A DNA stretch of 64,000 nucleotides, from assembly GCF_010389155.1 (NCBI RefSeq), contig NC_057768.1, forward strand, positions 12,956,501-13,020,500. Reading direction: 5' to 3'. Source of the DNA: Erigeron canadensis (lineage: Eukaryota > Streptophyta > Magnoliopsida > Asterales > Asteraceae). Both the position numbers and the translations under genes were made by a program. The notes under the pieces are model-generated. The model was given only the letters and a program-made list of their open reading frames with translations. It did no database searches and was not told the origin of the DNA. Shown here piece after piece: positions 10,797 to 23,260 of this stretch; the stretch's first letter is position 1; the number at the start of each line of letters is the position of its first letter.

Positions 10797-13700
10797 GGTG
10801 TGCAGGGCGATCGTAAGAAGAATATTTGGTATCTGGACAGCGCAGCTGGCCGGACTATGACCGGATGTAAGCCCCTGCTGGAAGATTCACTGTCTGCGAT
10901 GGACCAGCGGTGACATTTGGTAATGATGGAAGTGGGAAAACTGAGGGATATGGTGTTGTTGACAATGGGCAGATTCAGTTCACTAAGGTTGCATTTGTCA
11001 ATGGTTTGAAATATAACCTGATAAGTGTCAGTCAACTTTGTGATGATGGATATAGGGTACTGTTCGATATTGCTCAAGGCACTGTTTTTAACAAGGATTG
11101 GAAGGTAGTCATGATTGCACCAAGAAAAGGGAATGTGTACATGTTGAACATGGAGCCTGCTCCAAAAGAGCATTGTTTCTATGTCAAGACTGATGAGGAC
11201 ACCAACTGGCTGTGGCATAAACGATTATCCCATCTTAACTTCAAAAATATTAACAAGTTGTCAAGAAAGCAACTAGTTGATGGGATACCCTTGTTTCCCT
11301 TTAAAAAGGAGAAGCCATGTCCAGGGTGTGAAATGGGCAAAAAGAAAAGAGCCTGTTTAAGACCAGGCAGAATTTCAGCATCACTGAACCTCTTCACATG
11401 CTTCATATGGATCTCTTCGGTCCAGTGAATGTTCAAACTAAAGCTGGTAAGAGATACACTTTAGTTGTGGTCGATGAATACACCAGATTTTGTTGGGTGA
11501 TATTATCAGATCAAAGAGTGATGCATCTGGTGAAATTATCTCTCTCATCAAGCGAATTGAGCTCAAGTATACCAAGAAAGTGTGTCAGTTGCGAAGTGAT
11601 AACGGAACAGAATTCATGAATAAAGAATTGGAGACATTTTGCACTGACACTGGCATTTCTCAAAACTTTTCGTCAGCTCGTTCTCCAGAACAAAATGGTG
11701 TGGTTGAAAGGAAGAATCGCACATTGATTGAAGCTGCCAGAAGTATGTTATCTGAATCTGGTCTTCCCACCTGTTTTTGGGCTGAAGCTGTGGCAACTGC
11801 ATGTCACACCCAAAACCGGTCAGTTTATGTCAAGAGACACAGGAAGACTGCCTATGAAGTCCTCAGGAATCGTAAACCAAATATTGGATATTTCCATGTA
11901 TTTGGTTGTCCAGTTTACATTTTAAACGATTCCAGTCAGTTGGGAAAATTTGATGCAAAAGCTGACGAAGGTGTCTTTGTGGGGTATTCAAATATTAGAA
12001 AAGCCTATAGAGTTTATAATTATAGACTCCAAAAGGTACATGAGACAATTCATGTCACGTTCGATGAATCAAATGAAGCAATCAACAAAAGACCAACCCT
12101 TGATTTATCTTCAGTTGTCCCAGTTGATTTTGGTGTATCTGATCAGGTTCATCAATCAGTTAGTACACCAGAAAATGTTTCCAGGCATCATGTCTTGGAA
12201 CCAGTAATGGAAAAGGAGAACATGTGTGACACCTCATTTTATCCTTCTATCAGTTTTAACCTACCTGAAAAACTGGTAATTGGATCTGATGTGCGTGCCA
12301 CAACAACATCAGAACCAGTTCAAGCTTCTCCAGTTCTTCAAGATATACCTTTGTTTCAAGATAATCATGTCAACTCTTCAGTTGACACTGATGATGAAGT
12401 TGAAGTAGTTTGGACTGATCCTCCTCCGTTGCTGCATCTGTTGGAGATCGTCAAGTGTCTTGCACTGATGTTGTATTATACCAACCTAGTCAATACACTA
12501 AATGGACTGCTGCTCATCCCATTGAGCAGATTATTGGCAATCCAGATAGTGGGGTTCAGACTAGAAGAGCCACAAGTGATCAATGCTTGAACGTCACCTT
12601 CTTATCACTGATTGAACCGAAGAAGATTGACGAGGCTATGGCAGATCCAAGCTGGGTTGAAGCTATGCAAGAAGAACTCAACCAGTTCGAAAGGAACAAC
12701 GTTTGGGAGCTTGTTCCTTGTCCTCCAGGGTTAAAAGAGAACCCATTGGAACGAGGTGGGTCTACCGGAACAAGATGGATGAAGATGGCAACGTTATCAG
12801 GAACAAAGCTAGATTAGTTGCCAAGGGTTATTGTCAAGCAGAAGGTGTTGATTTCGATGAAACTTTTGCTCCAGTTGCAAGACTTGAAGCCATCAGAATT
12901 TTCCTGGCTTATGCTGCTCACTTGCAATTCAAGGTTTTCCAGATGGATGTAAAAAGTGCGTTTCTGAATGGCACATTGGAAGAAGAAGTGTATGTTACGC
13001 AGACTCCAGGCTTCATAAATGAAAAGCATCCACATTGGGTATATAGACTGAACAAAGCTTTATATGGTCTTCGACAAGCCCCAAGAGCCTGGTATGATAC
13101 TCTAACTAAACATCTTCTCAAAAATGGTTTTCAAAGAGGTGCAATAGATAATACCTTGTTCATCTTGAAAGAAAAAGGTGATATCTTGCTGGTACAAATT
13201 TATGTTGATGATATTATATTGGGTCAACTGATGATGGAATGTGTAAAAGTTTTCAAAAATTATGTCTCAAGAATATGAGATGAGTTTAATGGGTGAATTA
13301 ACATTTTTCTTAGGTTTACAAATTAAACAAACCATGGATGGTATTTTTATTAACCAAGAAAAATATGTCAGAGATTTGTTGAGAAAATACAAATTTGATT
13401 CAATCCCATCAAAAACCACACCTATTTCAGCTCCATTAAATTTGGACTCTGACCCAAATGGAAAACCAGTGGACCAAAAAGAATATCGTGGAATGGTTGG
13501 TTCACTGATGTATCTAACTGCCAGTCGACCAGATATAATGTTTGCAACATGTTTATGTGCCAGATTTCAGGCAAATCCAAAAGAATCACACTTGCATGCT
13601 GTTAAACGCATTTCAGGTACCTGAAAGGGTGCCCTAGCCTTGGTCTTTGGTATCCCAAAGGCTCAGGGTTAGATCTAATGGGTTATTCAGATTCAGATCA

Positions 13701-14133
13701 TGCAGGTTGTAAGATTGATAGAAAATCCACAAGTGGATGTCATTTCCTAGGGGAAAACTGGTGAGTTGGACCAGTAAGAAGCAGACTTCAGTCTCAATGT
13801 CTACTGCTGAGGCAGAATACATTTCTGCGGCCAGTTGCTGTGCCCAGATTCTCTGGATCAAAAACCAGTTACTTGATTATGGCATGAAATTCACAAGAAC
13901 CCAATCTTTTGTGACAACACCAGTGCTATTGCTATATCTCACAACCCAGTGATGCACTCAAAGACAAAGCATATTGATATCAGGTATCACTTCATTCGTG
14001 ATCATGTTATGAAAGGAGATATTGAAATACATTTCATCCCCACTGATAAACAGTTAGCTGATTTTTACAAAACCTCTTGATGAAAAGACTTTAAACATCT
14101 CATCAGTGAACTGGGTATGTTAAATCCTCATTA
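10797..14133 (+). pseudogene. pol: Pol of copia element A, multiply frameshifted
   Basis: Domains are in Ty1/copia order. Protease is near 10825-11060. The active-site region reads LDSAAGRTMTG where relatives have LDSGCS(R/K)HMTG, so the usual DSG is DSA. The GAG-pre-integrase HHCC motif is at 11190-11350. The integrase core is at 11398-11900 with D (LHMDLFGP), D (RSDNGTEF) and E (PEQNGVVER). Reverse transcriptase runs from about 12600 to 13225 with [12 protein letters not shown] and IYVDDI. RNase H is at 13480-14133 with YSDSDHAG. One-base shifts lie near 10910, 11370, 11495, 12430, 12750, 13225, 13620, 13900 and 14060. It cannot make a working polyprotein. Confidence 0.85.
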
Positions 14134-14820
14134 AACTGAAGAGCCCTTCAGTTGAGGATGGTCCAGGTGATCCTTGATTGGTTGGAGATTGAACGCCTTG
14201 ATGTACTCAAAGACTAGTCACTGATCAATGGATCACATTTTTAGGGGGAAAAAGACTCAAATATTTTTCAAATAAATTATTGAAAAATGCAACTGAAGGT
14301 CATCAGTTGAAACTGGCATCTAAATTTTCTTTTGGTTGCTAGTTTGGTCTTGTCTCAAAATGGTGGTCAGCCAGATTTCATAACGTGTGTTTTACTTGGT
14401 GGATACTTGTGACACGTGATGTTACTCGAGTGCTAACCTCGCACTCACGACGTCACCTGACATGTCTTACGTGTCAAGACTTTTGCTGAAATGTACTGCA
14501 CTTTTATGGGTATTGGTGAAGTTAGTGGGTGAGTGGGAATACCAGCCGTCGTAGCATTAAATGCTTGATGGGAAGTATTAAATATTTTGAATCTCAAAAT
14601 TTTGGAAATAACTTTTTACAAATTATTTCAATTTTTGGAGACTAAAATATCTTTTCGTATATATTTTGGCAATTTTACTGCTATATATATACCCCCACCA
14701 AATATCCGTCTCATTTACTTCTCTCAAAATTCCTTCATTTACTCTTTCAATCATTCACAATTCGAGATCCTTTTCTCTCTTTCTTCTTTAAGTCCAAAAC
14801 CCTAAATCTAAATTCACAAA
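14134..14820 (+). promoter_or_regulatory. Spacer between A pol and 3' gene, with promoter-like sequence
   Basis: There is no coding sequence here. Near the pol end is 'gattgaacgccttgatgtac' (14187-14206), a motif that recurs after pol in elements B and C. A purine tract 'ttagggggaaaaagactc' is at 14242-14259; B has a similar string. A TATA box (ctatatatatac, 14681-14692) is 130-140 bp before the ATG of the 3' gene, followed by a C/T-rich leader and 'aaaccctaaatc'. This suggests the 3' gene has its own start of transcription. Confidence 0.5.
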
Positions 14821-16093
14821 TGGCTCCTAAATTCTTCTTCTTCATCTCGTCTCGTGATGTGAATCTACTCACTGCTGAGTACTCCATCACAAAATGTTAT
14901 TCGTGCCACTGGTGCTCCCATAAGTTCTAAACTTATTAAATTAAATCCAAATAATCCAATGGCATCTCTTCAAGGGCTCCAGGCCGCTGACTCTCTTATA
15001 GGGAGAATCCAATCCTTTCTTCGGATTTCTCCTCAGCGATGCCTTCTCTTTGAATCCACACAAGCTATTTCATGACTACTTGTGTGAATTCTGGTACACT
15101 GCCTCTTTCTGAGGACTGCTCATCCATCTCCTTTTCTCTAAAGGATGGGTCAGTCCCGTGTACCATCACCACTGAACGTGAGGGAAGCCCTTAACCTCAA
15201 CTACTGGAGACATAATGAAACTCAGTGGTGATTTCCTCCAATGTAATTTCCGCCAGGTCTTCCTTGATATGGGAAATAAGGAGATGGTGGAGGGGATGGT
15301 TGAAGACCAAGGGGTCCATTACAATGAAAGGGCTTTCACCATCCTGGAAGTCTTTATGGTCACTTGGTGGAGAGTTTGGGAGGGAGTTCTGGTGGATTGG
15401 ACCAGATAAACTCCTTTCAGGCAGAGATGGCTTAGCCTTTGGAATGGACTGAGGGTGGACTTTGCAGGTATTTGTTCAGGAGCTTGGTTCAAGTTGAAGG
15501 GCAACAGGGGTCCTTGTGTTCCTTTTCAAGATTCTGTCCCTTGTTTTATTCAGATTCTGGGCAGAGAAGAGTACAACAACACACAATCCTTGTTCTCTGT
15601 GCCAGAACTGTTGAGGAATCTGGACAACTGGTGTCCACTTCTGATGAAGTCCAGATGTCCCCGAGAATGATTTTTGCATTCTCTAAACTGATGCACCACA
15701 ATCTGGTGAATCAAAAAGGCAACTGGGCGGGCCTCAAAATAATGAGGGACCCACCGGTTCGTCTACTGAAGTCATAACTGTGGCAGAAGCAGGAGTCCAG
15801 GCAGTTCCTAAAAGCAAGAAGATCCTCTAAAAGCAGGAGATCAAGATCTGGTTGCTGCACTGACCAGTCACAATCTGTGATAGTGGTCTTGAAGCCGCTG
15901 CCGGTGATATTGCAATGAGGATAGAGCAGTTGTGGTTGAGGCACCGTCACCTCTGTCCAGGGAGAAGATGCTTCGGCAACGGATCCTCAAACTGATGATA
16001 CCATTGAGGCAACTCAAACTGGTCATCAGGAGTCTGAACAACTTGTTCAGCCCCCCCCAACTTTATGGATCTTGGCATAAATGAGGTGTGTTT
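14821..16093 (+). pseudogene. 3' (env-like) gene of element A, broken
   Basis: It begins MAPK at ATG 14821, as does the matching gene of B (49761, minus strand). Homology to B survives in pieces across all three frames: LNP.K...DYLCEFWYTA near 15055-15110, a middle part about 15220-15480, and (L)K.MRDP near 15735-15755. Frameshifts and stops are so many that no long frame remains. The gene is cut by the gap at 16094. In Sireviruses such as soybean SIRE1 the ORF in this position is called env-like; I see no clear membrane segment here. Confidence 0.65.
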
Positions 16094-16193
16094 NNNNNNN
16101 NNNNNNNNNNNNNNNNNNNNNNNNNNNNNNNNNNNNNNNNNNNNNNNNNNNNNNNNNNNNNNNNNNNNNNNNNNNNNNNNNNNNNNNNNNNNN
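16094..16193. other. Assembly gap (100 N)
   Basis: Exactly 100 Ns join the 3' gene of element A to the protease region of element G. The fixed length suggests a scaffold gap of unknown size, so the 3' LTR of A, the 5' LTR and gag of G, and possibly much more are missing. Confidence 0.97.
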
Positions 16194-19100
16194 CGAGATC
16201 GGGTTCTCCTTCAAAGGTTTCCACCTCGGAGGAAAAAGGGGTTGGGTAATGATAAAACAGTTCATGAGACTAAAGTTCAATCTTTCTACAAAACCGTTTA
16301 CTATACCTCATCGAGGTGAATCTCACCAAAAGGTCATCCCTAAGGCTAAAGATTCACTACCCCAGTGGGAGTTCGAGTAGGTCACAAACACCTCCAAGTC
16401 GTAATTCATTTTATGACCGAATACACTCAAGTGTTAGACCTTCTTTTGGCCTCATTCCCAAAGACCTTCTCCGACGAGAGGTCAGAAGTCTTCTCCAGTG
16501 AGAAGACAAGTGAGAATCAAGTCACACCCACGGCTTCTAGCAATGGATATTGGACTGAACTGATTCTCAAGGATGAGAAGGACGACCCAAACCTATGAAG
16601 TTTGGGTCCCAATGAAAACTAGTTTTCTCATTTTATGTGCAAGGAGTTCCTAGGAAACCATTCATTGTGGTACCTTGACAGTGGATGCTCCAGGCACATG
16701 ACAGGGACAAGAAGCTCTTGTCCAATTATACTGGTATACAGGGTCGTATGTTAGTTTTGCTGGATCCAAGGCGGCAACATCAACGGTCAAGGAGATGTCG
16801 TCAATGGACAACTAACTGTAGAAAGAGTTAACTGTGGAACAACTTACTCACAATCTAATGAGTGTCTCACAGATCTGTGATAAGGGCAACAATGTTCATT
16901 TTCACAGAAAAGGAGGCATACATCTTGAAGCCGGGTTTGGTATTCCAGAGAATGGATAATGCTCAAAGCTCCTAGGAAGAGAGACATCTATGGCCTACTT
17001 TTAGGTGTTGATAATCCAAAGGGCCCCTTTGTTTGTTGAGCAAGGCAAATGAGTCTGAATCTCTCCTATGGCATTGTAGAATGGGACATATCAACTTTCG
17101 GAAGATGAATGAACTTATTAGTCTTGGGTTAGTTGACGGTGTGCCAGTTAAGAAGTTTGGGATGGAAGATAAGTGTGTACGTGTTTGAAAGGAGGAAGCA
17201 ACATAAGCATTCGCATAAATCAAAAGTACTACTCTATTTCAACACCATTCGAATTACTTCATATGGATCTTTTTGGTCCTGTGAACAAAAGAAGCATTGG
17301 AGGGATGTCTTACTGTTTGGTGATCACTGATGATTACTCGAGGTACTCATGGGTATCTTTCTGAAGACCAAGGATGAGACCGCCGAACGATTTATGGATT
17401 TTATCAAGCAAGTTGAAAATGTCCATGGAGTCAAAGTTAAGAGAATCAGGAGTGACAATGGTACTGAGTTCAAGAACAATACTATTACTGTATTTTGCTT
17501 GACCAAGGAATTCAACATCAGTACAGTGCACCATATGAGCCACAACAGAATGGCGTGGCTGAACGGAAGAACAGGACATTGATTGAGACAGCCAGGACGA
17601 TGCTTGCTGATTCAGGGCTTCCTATTACTTTCTGGGGAGACAGTGAATACAGCTTGTCACATTCTAAATCGGGTTTTGACAGTTAAACGGTTTAAGAAAA
17701 CTAGTTATGACTGTTGCACAACAACAAAAGCCCAATTTGCAGAATGTTGAGCCTTTCGGTGTCCTTGCACTTTTCTTAAAACTCTTCCTCAAGGAAATTG
17801 AACCTAAATCTGAGGAGGGTTTCTTTCTGGGTTATGTTCCAAGTACACGATTAGGCGTGTGTACAATCAGAAGACTGGCAAGTAGATCTTGGTACAAATG
17901 TCGTAATTGTCAGTCATAAACCTGCTGTACACATTGGTTCTGCTAATAATTTTGATTATGATGGGTCTTCACTTCTTTTCGTTGTCCTGTTTCTTTTGCA
18001 GGTGTTCCAACTGTGGAGGATGTCGTTACTCTCCATGATCCTCTGGATGGTGGACCGGTTTCTGGTTCTTCTTCTGTTTCCTCACCAATAGTTGAGCCTA
18101 CTTATGAATTTGGAGAATCTGGTGGGACAAAAGTAGCAGATTCTACCTTAGAGTCTGCTCCTTTAGCTCCTACTGATCCTTTGCATGTACCTCTACCTGA
18201 TTCTCCTTTCTATGATACTGATGACACAGAAGGTGAAAATCAGGAGGAGCCTAACACTCCAGATTATAAAACTCCAGAGCAACATGTGCAGATGAATTTG
18301 GGAGATGATCTTTCAGTCGATAAGGTTCCTCAAACTAGGGTCAACAAGGATCATCCAGTCGAGCAAATCATTGGTGATGCTTCTGCCTCTGTTCGCACGA
18401 GGAATCAATCTAAGAAACCGTCGTGTATGTTTGCTGAAGTTAAGGATACTGGGGCAATTACTTGGTACTTGTATTATTGCTTTATCTCTCAGGTTGAGCC
18501 TAAAAATGTTGGTATGGCTCTTAAGGAACCGTCATGGGTTGAGGCGATGCAAGAAGAATTGGCTCAGTTTAGAAAGCTTGAGGTATGGAAGTTAGTTGAC
18601 TTACCTCCGGGTGAATCTCTTTTAACAACGTGTTGGGTTTTTCGTTGTAAACGAGATGACAGAGGTGTAGTCACTCGAAATAAGGCTCAATTGGTGGTTA
18701 GAGGATTTGAGCAACAAGAAGGCTTTGATTACGATGAGACATTTGCACATGTAGCTAGACTTGAAGCTATTCGATTATTTCTGGCATATGCTAGTTATAA
18801 AGGTATTAAGGTGTATCAGCTTGATGTAAAGAGTGCCTTCTTGTATAGAGACATTAAAGAAGAAGTGTATGTAGAACAACCTGCTGGGTTTGAGGATCCA
18901 GACTTTCCTAATAGAGTATATCGTCTCGATAAGGCTTTATATGGTTTACATCAGGCTCCTCGATCGTGGTATGAAAAATTGTCAACTCATTTGAAGGAAA
19001 GTGGTTTTACCAGAGGTTCTATAGACAGCACGTTGTTTATTAAATGGAAAGGGAAGGACTACTTGCTTGTATAGGTTTACGTCGATGACATCATTTTGGT

Positions 19101-20022
19101 TCATCTGATGACAAAATGTGCAAGGAATTTGAACAGAGCATGAAGGCTAGTTTGAGATGAGTGCTATGGGAGAATTAACCTTCTTCCTTGGACTACAGGT
19201 GGATCAACTGAAGGATGGCTTTTTATACATCAGACCAAGTATGTCAAAGATCTTCTTACTAGGTTTCGAATGTCTGATGCTAAGGATGCTGTTACTCCCA
19301 TTAAGACTAATCATGGGTTGTGTCCTGATAAGCCTAATGATCCATCCGTCGATGCAACTCAATATCGAGCTATCATTGGATCCTTGATGTATCTGACAGC
19401 CTCACGTCCAGATATCACCTTTGCTGTTTCTATGTGTGCTAGATATCAGGCTAATCCGAAAGAGTCTCACTTGAAAGCTGCAAAAAGAATTCTTCGTTAT
19501 GTGAAAGCCAAGCCTCATCTAGGTCTTTGGTATCCCATGTATGGTTCTTTTGACTTTGTAGCTTATACTGATTCGGATTATGGTGGTGACAACTCGTATA
19601 GGAAATCAACTTCAGGTGGATGTCAGCTTTTAGGGGGGAGAATTATATCGTGGCAGTGCAAAAAGCAGACATCTGTTGCACAGTCTTCCTGTGAAGCAGA
19701 GTACATTGCTGTTGGATATTGCTGTTCTTAGGTGCTTTGGATACAGCAACAATTGCGCGATTATGGTATGAATATCTCCAATACTCCTATTTGTATTGAT
19801 AATAAGTCTGCCATAGATATTACCAAGAATCCGAAAAACTTTAAAGTCACCAAGCACATAGATATAAAGTATCATTTCATACGTGACTGTTTTGAGAAAA
19901 AGCTTATTCATTTAGAAAAGGTTATTACTGATGATAATCTTGCTGATCTATATACTTCAGCTTTTGATGGACCTCGTCTTGAGTTGTTATTTCAACTCAA
20001 TGGTATGAAGAATGCCGAGTAG
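16194..20022 (+). pseudogene. pol: Pol of copia element G, broken
   Basis: A decayed linker precedes protease (WYLDSGCSRHMTG at about 16671-16709). The pre-integrase motif is at 17070-17170 (LLWHCRMGHINF). The integrase core is at 17255-17690 in three frames ([31 protein letters not shown]). A 353-codon frame (18013-19074) holds the variable linker and most of RT (YQLDVKSAFL, LYGLHQAPRSWY), ending at TAG where relatives have Gln before VYVDD. RNase H is at 19270-20022 (YTDSDYGG) with TAG 19729-19731 in place of a likely Gln. There are many shifts before 18000 and fewer after. It is non-functional. Confidence 0.82.
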
Positions 20023-22460
20023 TTTCTCTCAAAGAACTTAAAGTTATTTTTCGTGTCTTTGTAGTGTAAGTCGTACATAGATAGAGTCATAAAAAAATAC
20101 AAAAAGAGTTGTCTTAGTATAAGTTTGTATATATCTAGTGTCAGAAAAATACAAAAAACATTGAAAAATAGAAAATCCAAAGAATATGAATAAAGTAAGG
20201 TTAATGCGCTAAATGATGAGAAGTGACGATACTTTAGCTTTTAAGCCTGCTTAATCGTAATATAACTGATTATTTCAGTGATTACAATTTGGGATATATC
20301 GGTAGACACAAAGTACCAAGGTTTCCTTCAATCTGAACTTAAATTATACATTGTTCTTGTGGGAAACATATTCAGATATATAGCAGAGATTGCTTGCTTT
20401 TCAGTAATGAATTGATCTAGACCTTAAATTTTGTGAAAGATCTAGCATTACTATAAGATTTGTTCAATGAATAGGCAAGAACCTCTACCAATCATGAGCA
20501 TGAAAGTAAATGTGATATTGTTATGCAAATCAAATGAATGCAAATTAAGGGGCTAATGTGGTCTTTGAGATTCGGACAAGTATGTCCTCGGGGCATCTTT
20601 GTATACCTAGCCTACCTAAAGCTTCCAACTTGGGATAGGTTGTCGGAAAGTTCGCTACATGGATCTCATAGAAAATCACGGGTTCCTTATAAATCATGAA
20701 ATGCAGAAGCAAATATGTGAAATCACAAAATAATTCAATTCAGTTATCCACAAAGTGTCTCATGATTGGTTAAGGATGTTCTTGAATATATTGAATATTT
20801 TTTATCTTAGTGCTTGTATCGATTACGAAAGTATATCTGAATGTGGGTTACATAAGTTTGCAAACTATCCAATGGCATATTAGGCTACTCGGGTTACATG
20901 GTGACTGTCCTTGGCCAGGGTATGTCGAAAGTGTCATAACACAAAGGAAACTGGACTTACCGATTGTTTAAGAGGACAAACATACCGGTAATCGCTGTTG
21001 GGTCACGGTTCAAAACATATAATAAGAGAATTATTTCTCACCCGTAGGCTTATGTAACATGCTAAACTGATCTAATCAGCAGTAATCATGCATAATGTGA
21101 ATAATGTATAAAATAATGTATAACGTCAAGTTAATTAGAATCTAGATTAGTTTATTATTCTGCAATTTTTATTCTGTGTTATTTTTCTTTTTATTGAGTC
21201 AAATAGTATTTTTATAAGTTCTTATTGCACGAGAGACCCTATTCAAATTCTGAGTATATGTTTTGCTGAATTCCTTCAGGTGAATTTTTAATGAGGTTGT
21301 GTGGTTGTTTACAAAGAAAAAGATTTTCTAATATGGACATTAATTTGTTTAAGTTTAGAAAATGATCTTTTCAAGTGTTATGTGAAATGCCAAAGTTATT
21401 TGAAATCTCACAATTTTCACTTGTCACCAAATTATTAATCGGGTTTGTTTAAGTTTGTGTGGTGACATTTTAGGGTTTGACAAGAAATGACTTTTCTTGA
21501 TCTTTTGTTAGATTTTTAAGTTATTTCATATTTGTTAACCCTGATTGAGAGTACTTGTAACTTGAATTTTCTGCATTATACTGTTTTGTTCTCAATGTGT
21601 TGATGAGTTCTGTGGTAAGTATGCAGTGTTCAGGTTAAGAAGATAAAGTTGGAGTGCTGATTTCTGTTACTACATTGTTATTTACACGGATGATATCATG
21701 ACGATAAGATCCTTGGTGTGTAGTGATAATATTTGTGATGCAGATTTGAGCATGTGAAGGATGAATACATGAACTTGTTTTTGGAATAGTTATTTATTTA
21801 TGATTCATGTATTTAATGAAAATAATCAAATTTGATATTAGTTTCTTTTGAATTTCATGCTGTGATTTATGACATACTTTTGGATACTTTACTAAGTTCT
21901 TCAGTGAATTTTTGTTGGATTGTTCATTGTTTGATTAGTTTTATAGACGGCATCTAGTATGGGACTTACGTGTTTCAAGATGGTTTGCCGTCTCGCATAT
22001 CCATGATCAAAGGAAGTTCTCGGTGTCATAATCGTCATTGGTAATGAGGTTCATATATAAATTGATTATTTTTAGGGTTGTTTATGGTTAGTGTTTAAAC
22101 CATGGGTTTTCATTCAAGATTATAATGTTCGGTTATATACTTACATTATGATTATGAATTTGAGTGATCAGCACGTTTTTAGTACAAGGCATGAACAGGT
22201 TGCATTCTAACGAGTTTTTGCCATATACAGATTGTGATGAATGGTTGTGTTTTGGAAGATTGCTTGGATGAAAATCTGAACAATTTTCAGAAACTTGCTG
22301 AAATCTGGAATATTTTCTGACCTTGAATTGTTCTTACGAAGATAACTGTTATCTTCGTTTTGATAGTTCGAAATTATTCTGTCCAAACGAAGGATATCTT
22401 CGTTTGGCTAACTTCGTTTGTGAAGTTTCGCCCGACCCATAGTTGGCCCATTGTTATTTC
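20023..22460 (+). other. Noncoding spacer between G pol and 3' gene
   Basis: There are 2.4 kb without a convincing ORF, AT-rich, with no similarity I can see to other elements in the window. Near the right end are two palindromes built on AACGAAG/CTTCGTT (22336-22358 and 22384-22406), just upstream of a TATA box. The same core forms palindromes in the 3' LTR of G. Long post-pol spacers are usual in Sirevirus-like elements. Confidence 0.6.
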
Positions 22461-23260
22461 ACTATATAATGAGGTTTTTCTTCGTTTCTTCTTCATAAAA
22501 CGAAAATTCCTCTTATTTTTGAGCAAAACCCTAAAACCAAAACTCTTTTCTTTTCTTTCAATCTAATTCGTTTTCTTGATTCGTTGTGCAAACTGTGATC
22601 TAAGTAAGTGTTTGATGTTATTTTCATTCACGAAAATGATCTAGGTTTTCTATGTGTCTTCGATTTGATTCATTTTGATTCTATATATCTATATTTTGAA
22701 ATCATTAACTGGTTTATTCAAACGAAGTTAGACTTGTACAAACGAACTTAGACTTTAGTTCAAAACGAATTTAGATTTGTGAACATGGACTTAGATTTTG
22801 GGATTGAACGAATTTAACTTGGGTAGAAACGAAGTTAACTTTAGATGATGCCTTACGAACTTAGACTTTAGTTGATAAGAAACGAACTTAGCAAGGCTTA
22901 ACACTCTTAGTTGTGTCCAAACGAATTTAGACTTCGTTTATAAGTTACGAACTTAGTAGATAAGTTATAACTTACGAACTTGCATGTACAGTTTAGACCT
23001 TACGAACTTAAACTTCGTTAGGTGAAAATTTAAGTTTAGTTCTTACGAATTTAAGATTTATCTTCGTTTCGTTACTGCTTACGAATTTAGATTCTATCTT
23101 CGTTTCTGTATACTTAACGAATTTAGTGCCTATTTTCGTTTAGTTTGAATAATTTTGTGTAGTTTTACCTTGCGAAATTATTGATTAGGTTTTTCAATTC
23201 TGCAATCCATTTATCGTGATTATTTATATTTGTTTCGATATTGTGATTGGTTTTGCAGAA
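22461..23260 (+). promoter_or_regulatory. Promoter and intron-containing leader of the G 3' gene
   Basis: A TATA box (tatataat, 22463-22470) is followed by a pyrimidine-rich leader with 'aaaccctaaaacc' (22526-22538). A good plant 5' splice site, TAA|GTAAGTG, starts at 22604. The matching acceptor TTTTGCAG ends at 23258, two bases before the ATG. This would be a 655-nt leader intron. It holds about 14 copies of ACGAANTTAGA between 22721 and 23130. Leader introns often raise expression in plants. The promoter and intron are inferred from sequence alone. Confidence 0.55.

Larger units (their letters stand above)
7360..16093 (+). mobile_element. Copia element A (Sirevirus-like), truncated by gap
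   Basis: The order is 5' LTR, initiator-Met-type PBS, gag, pol (PR-IN-RT-RH), spacer with a TATA box, and a 3' (env-like) gene. The 3' LTR is missing because the scaffold gap begins at 16094. It is inserted in the gypsy LTR; the 5' flank is ATAAA (7355-7359) and its partner cannot be checked. It is a close relative of the minus-strand element B: both LTRs begin TGTTAGGTCCAG and their proteins align throughout. It has at least eight frameshifts, so it is inactive by itself. Confidence 0.85.
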
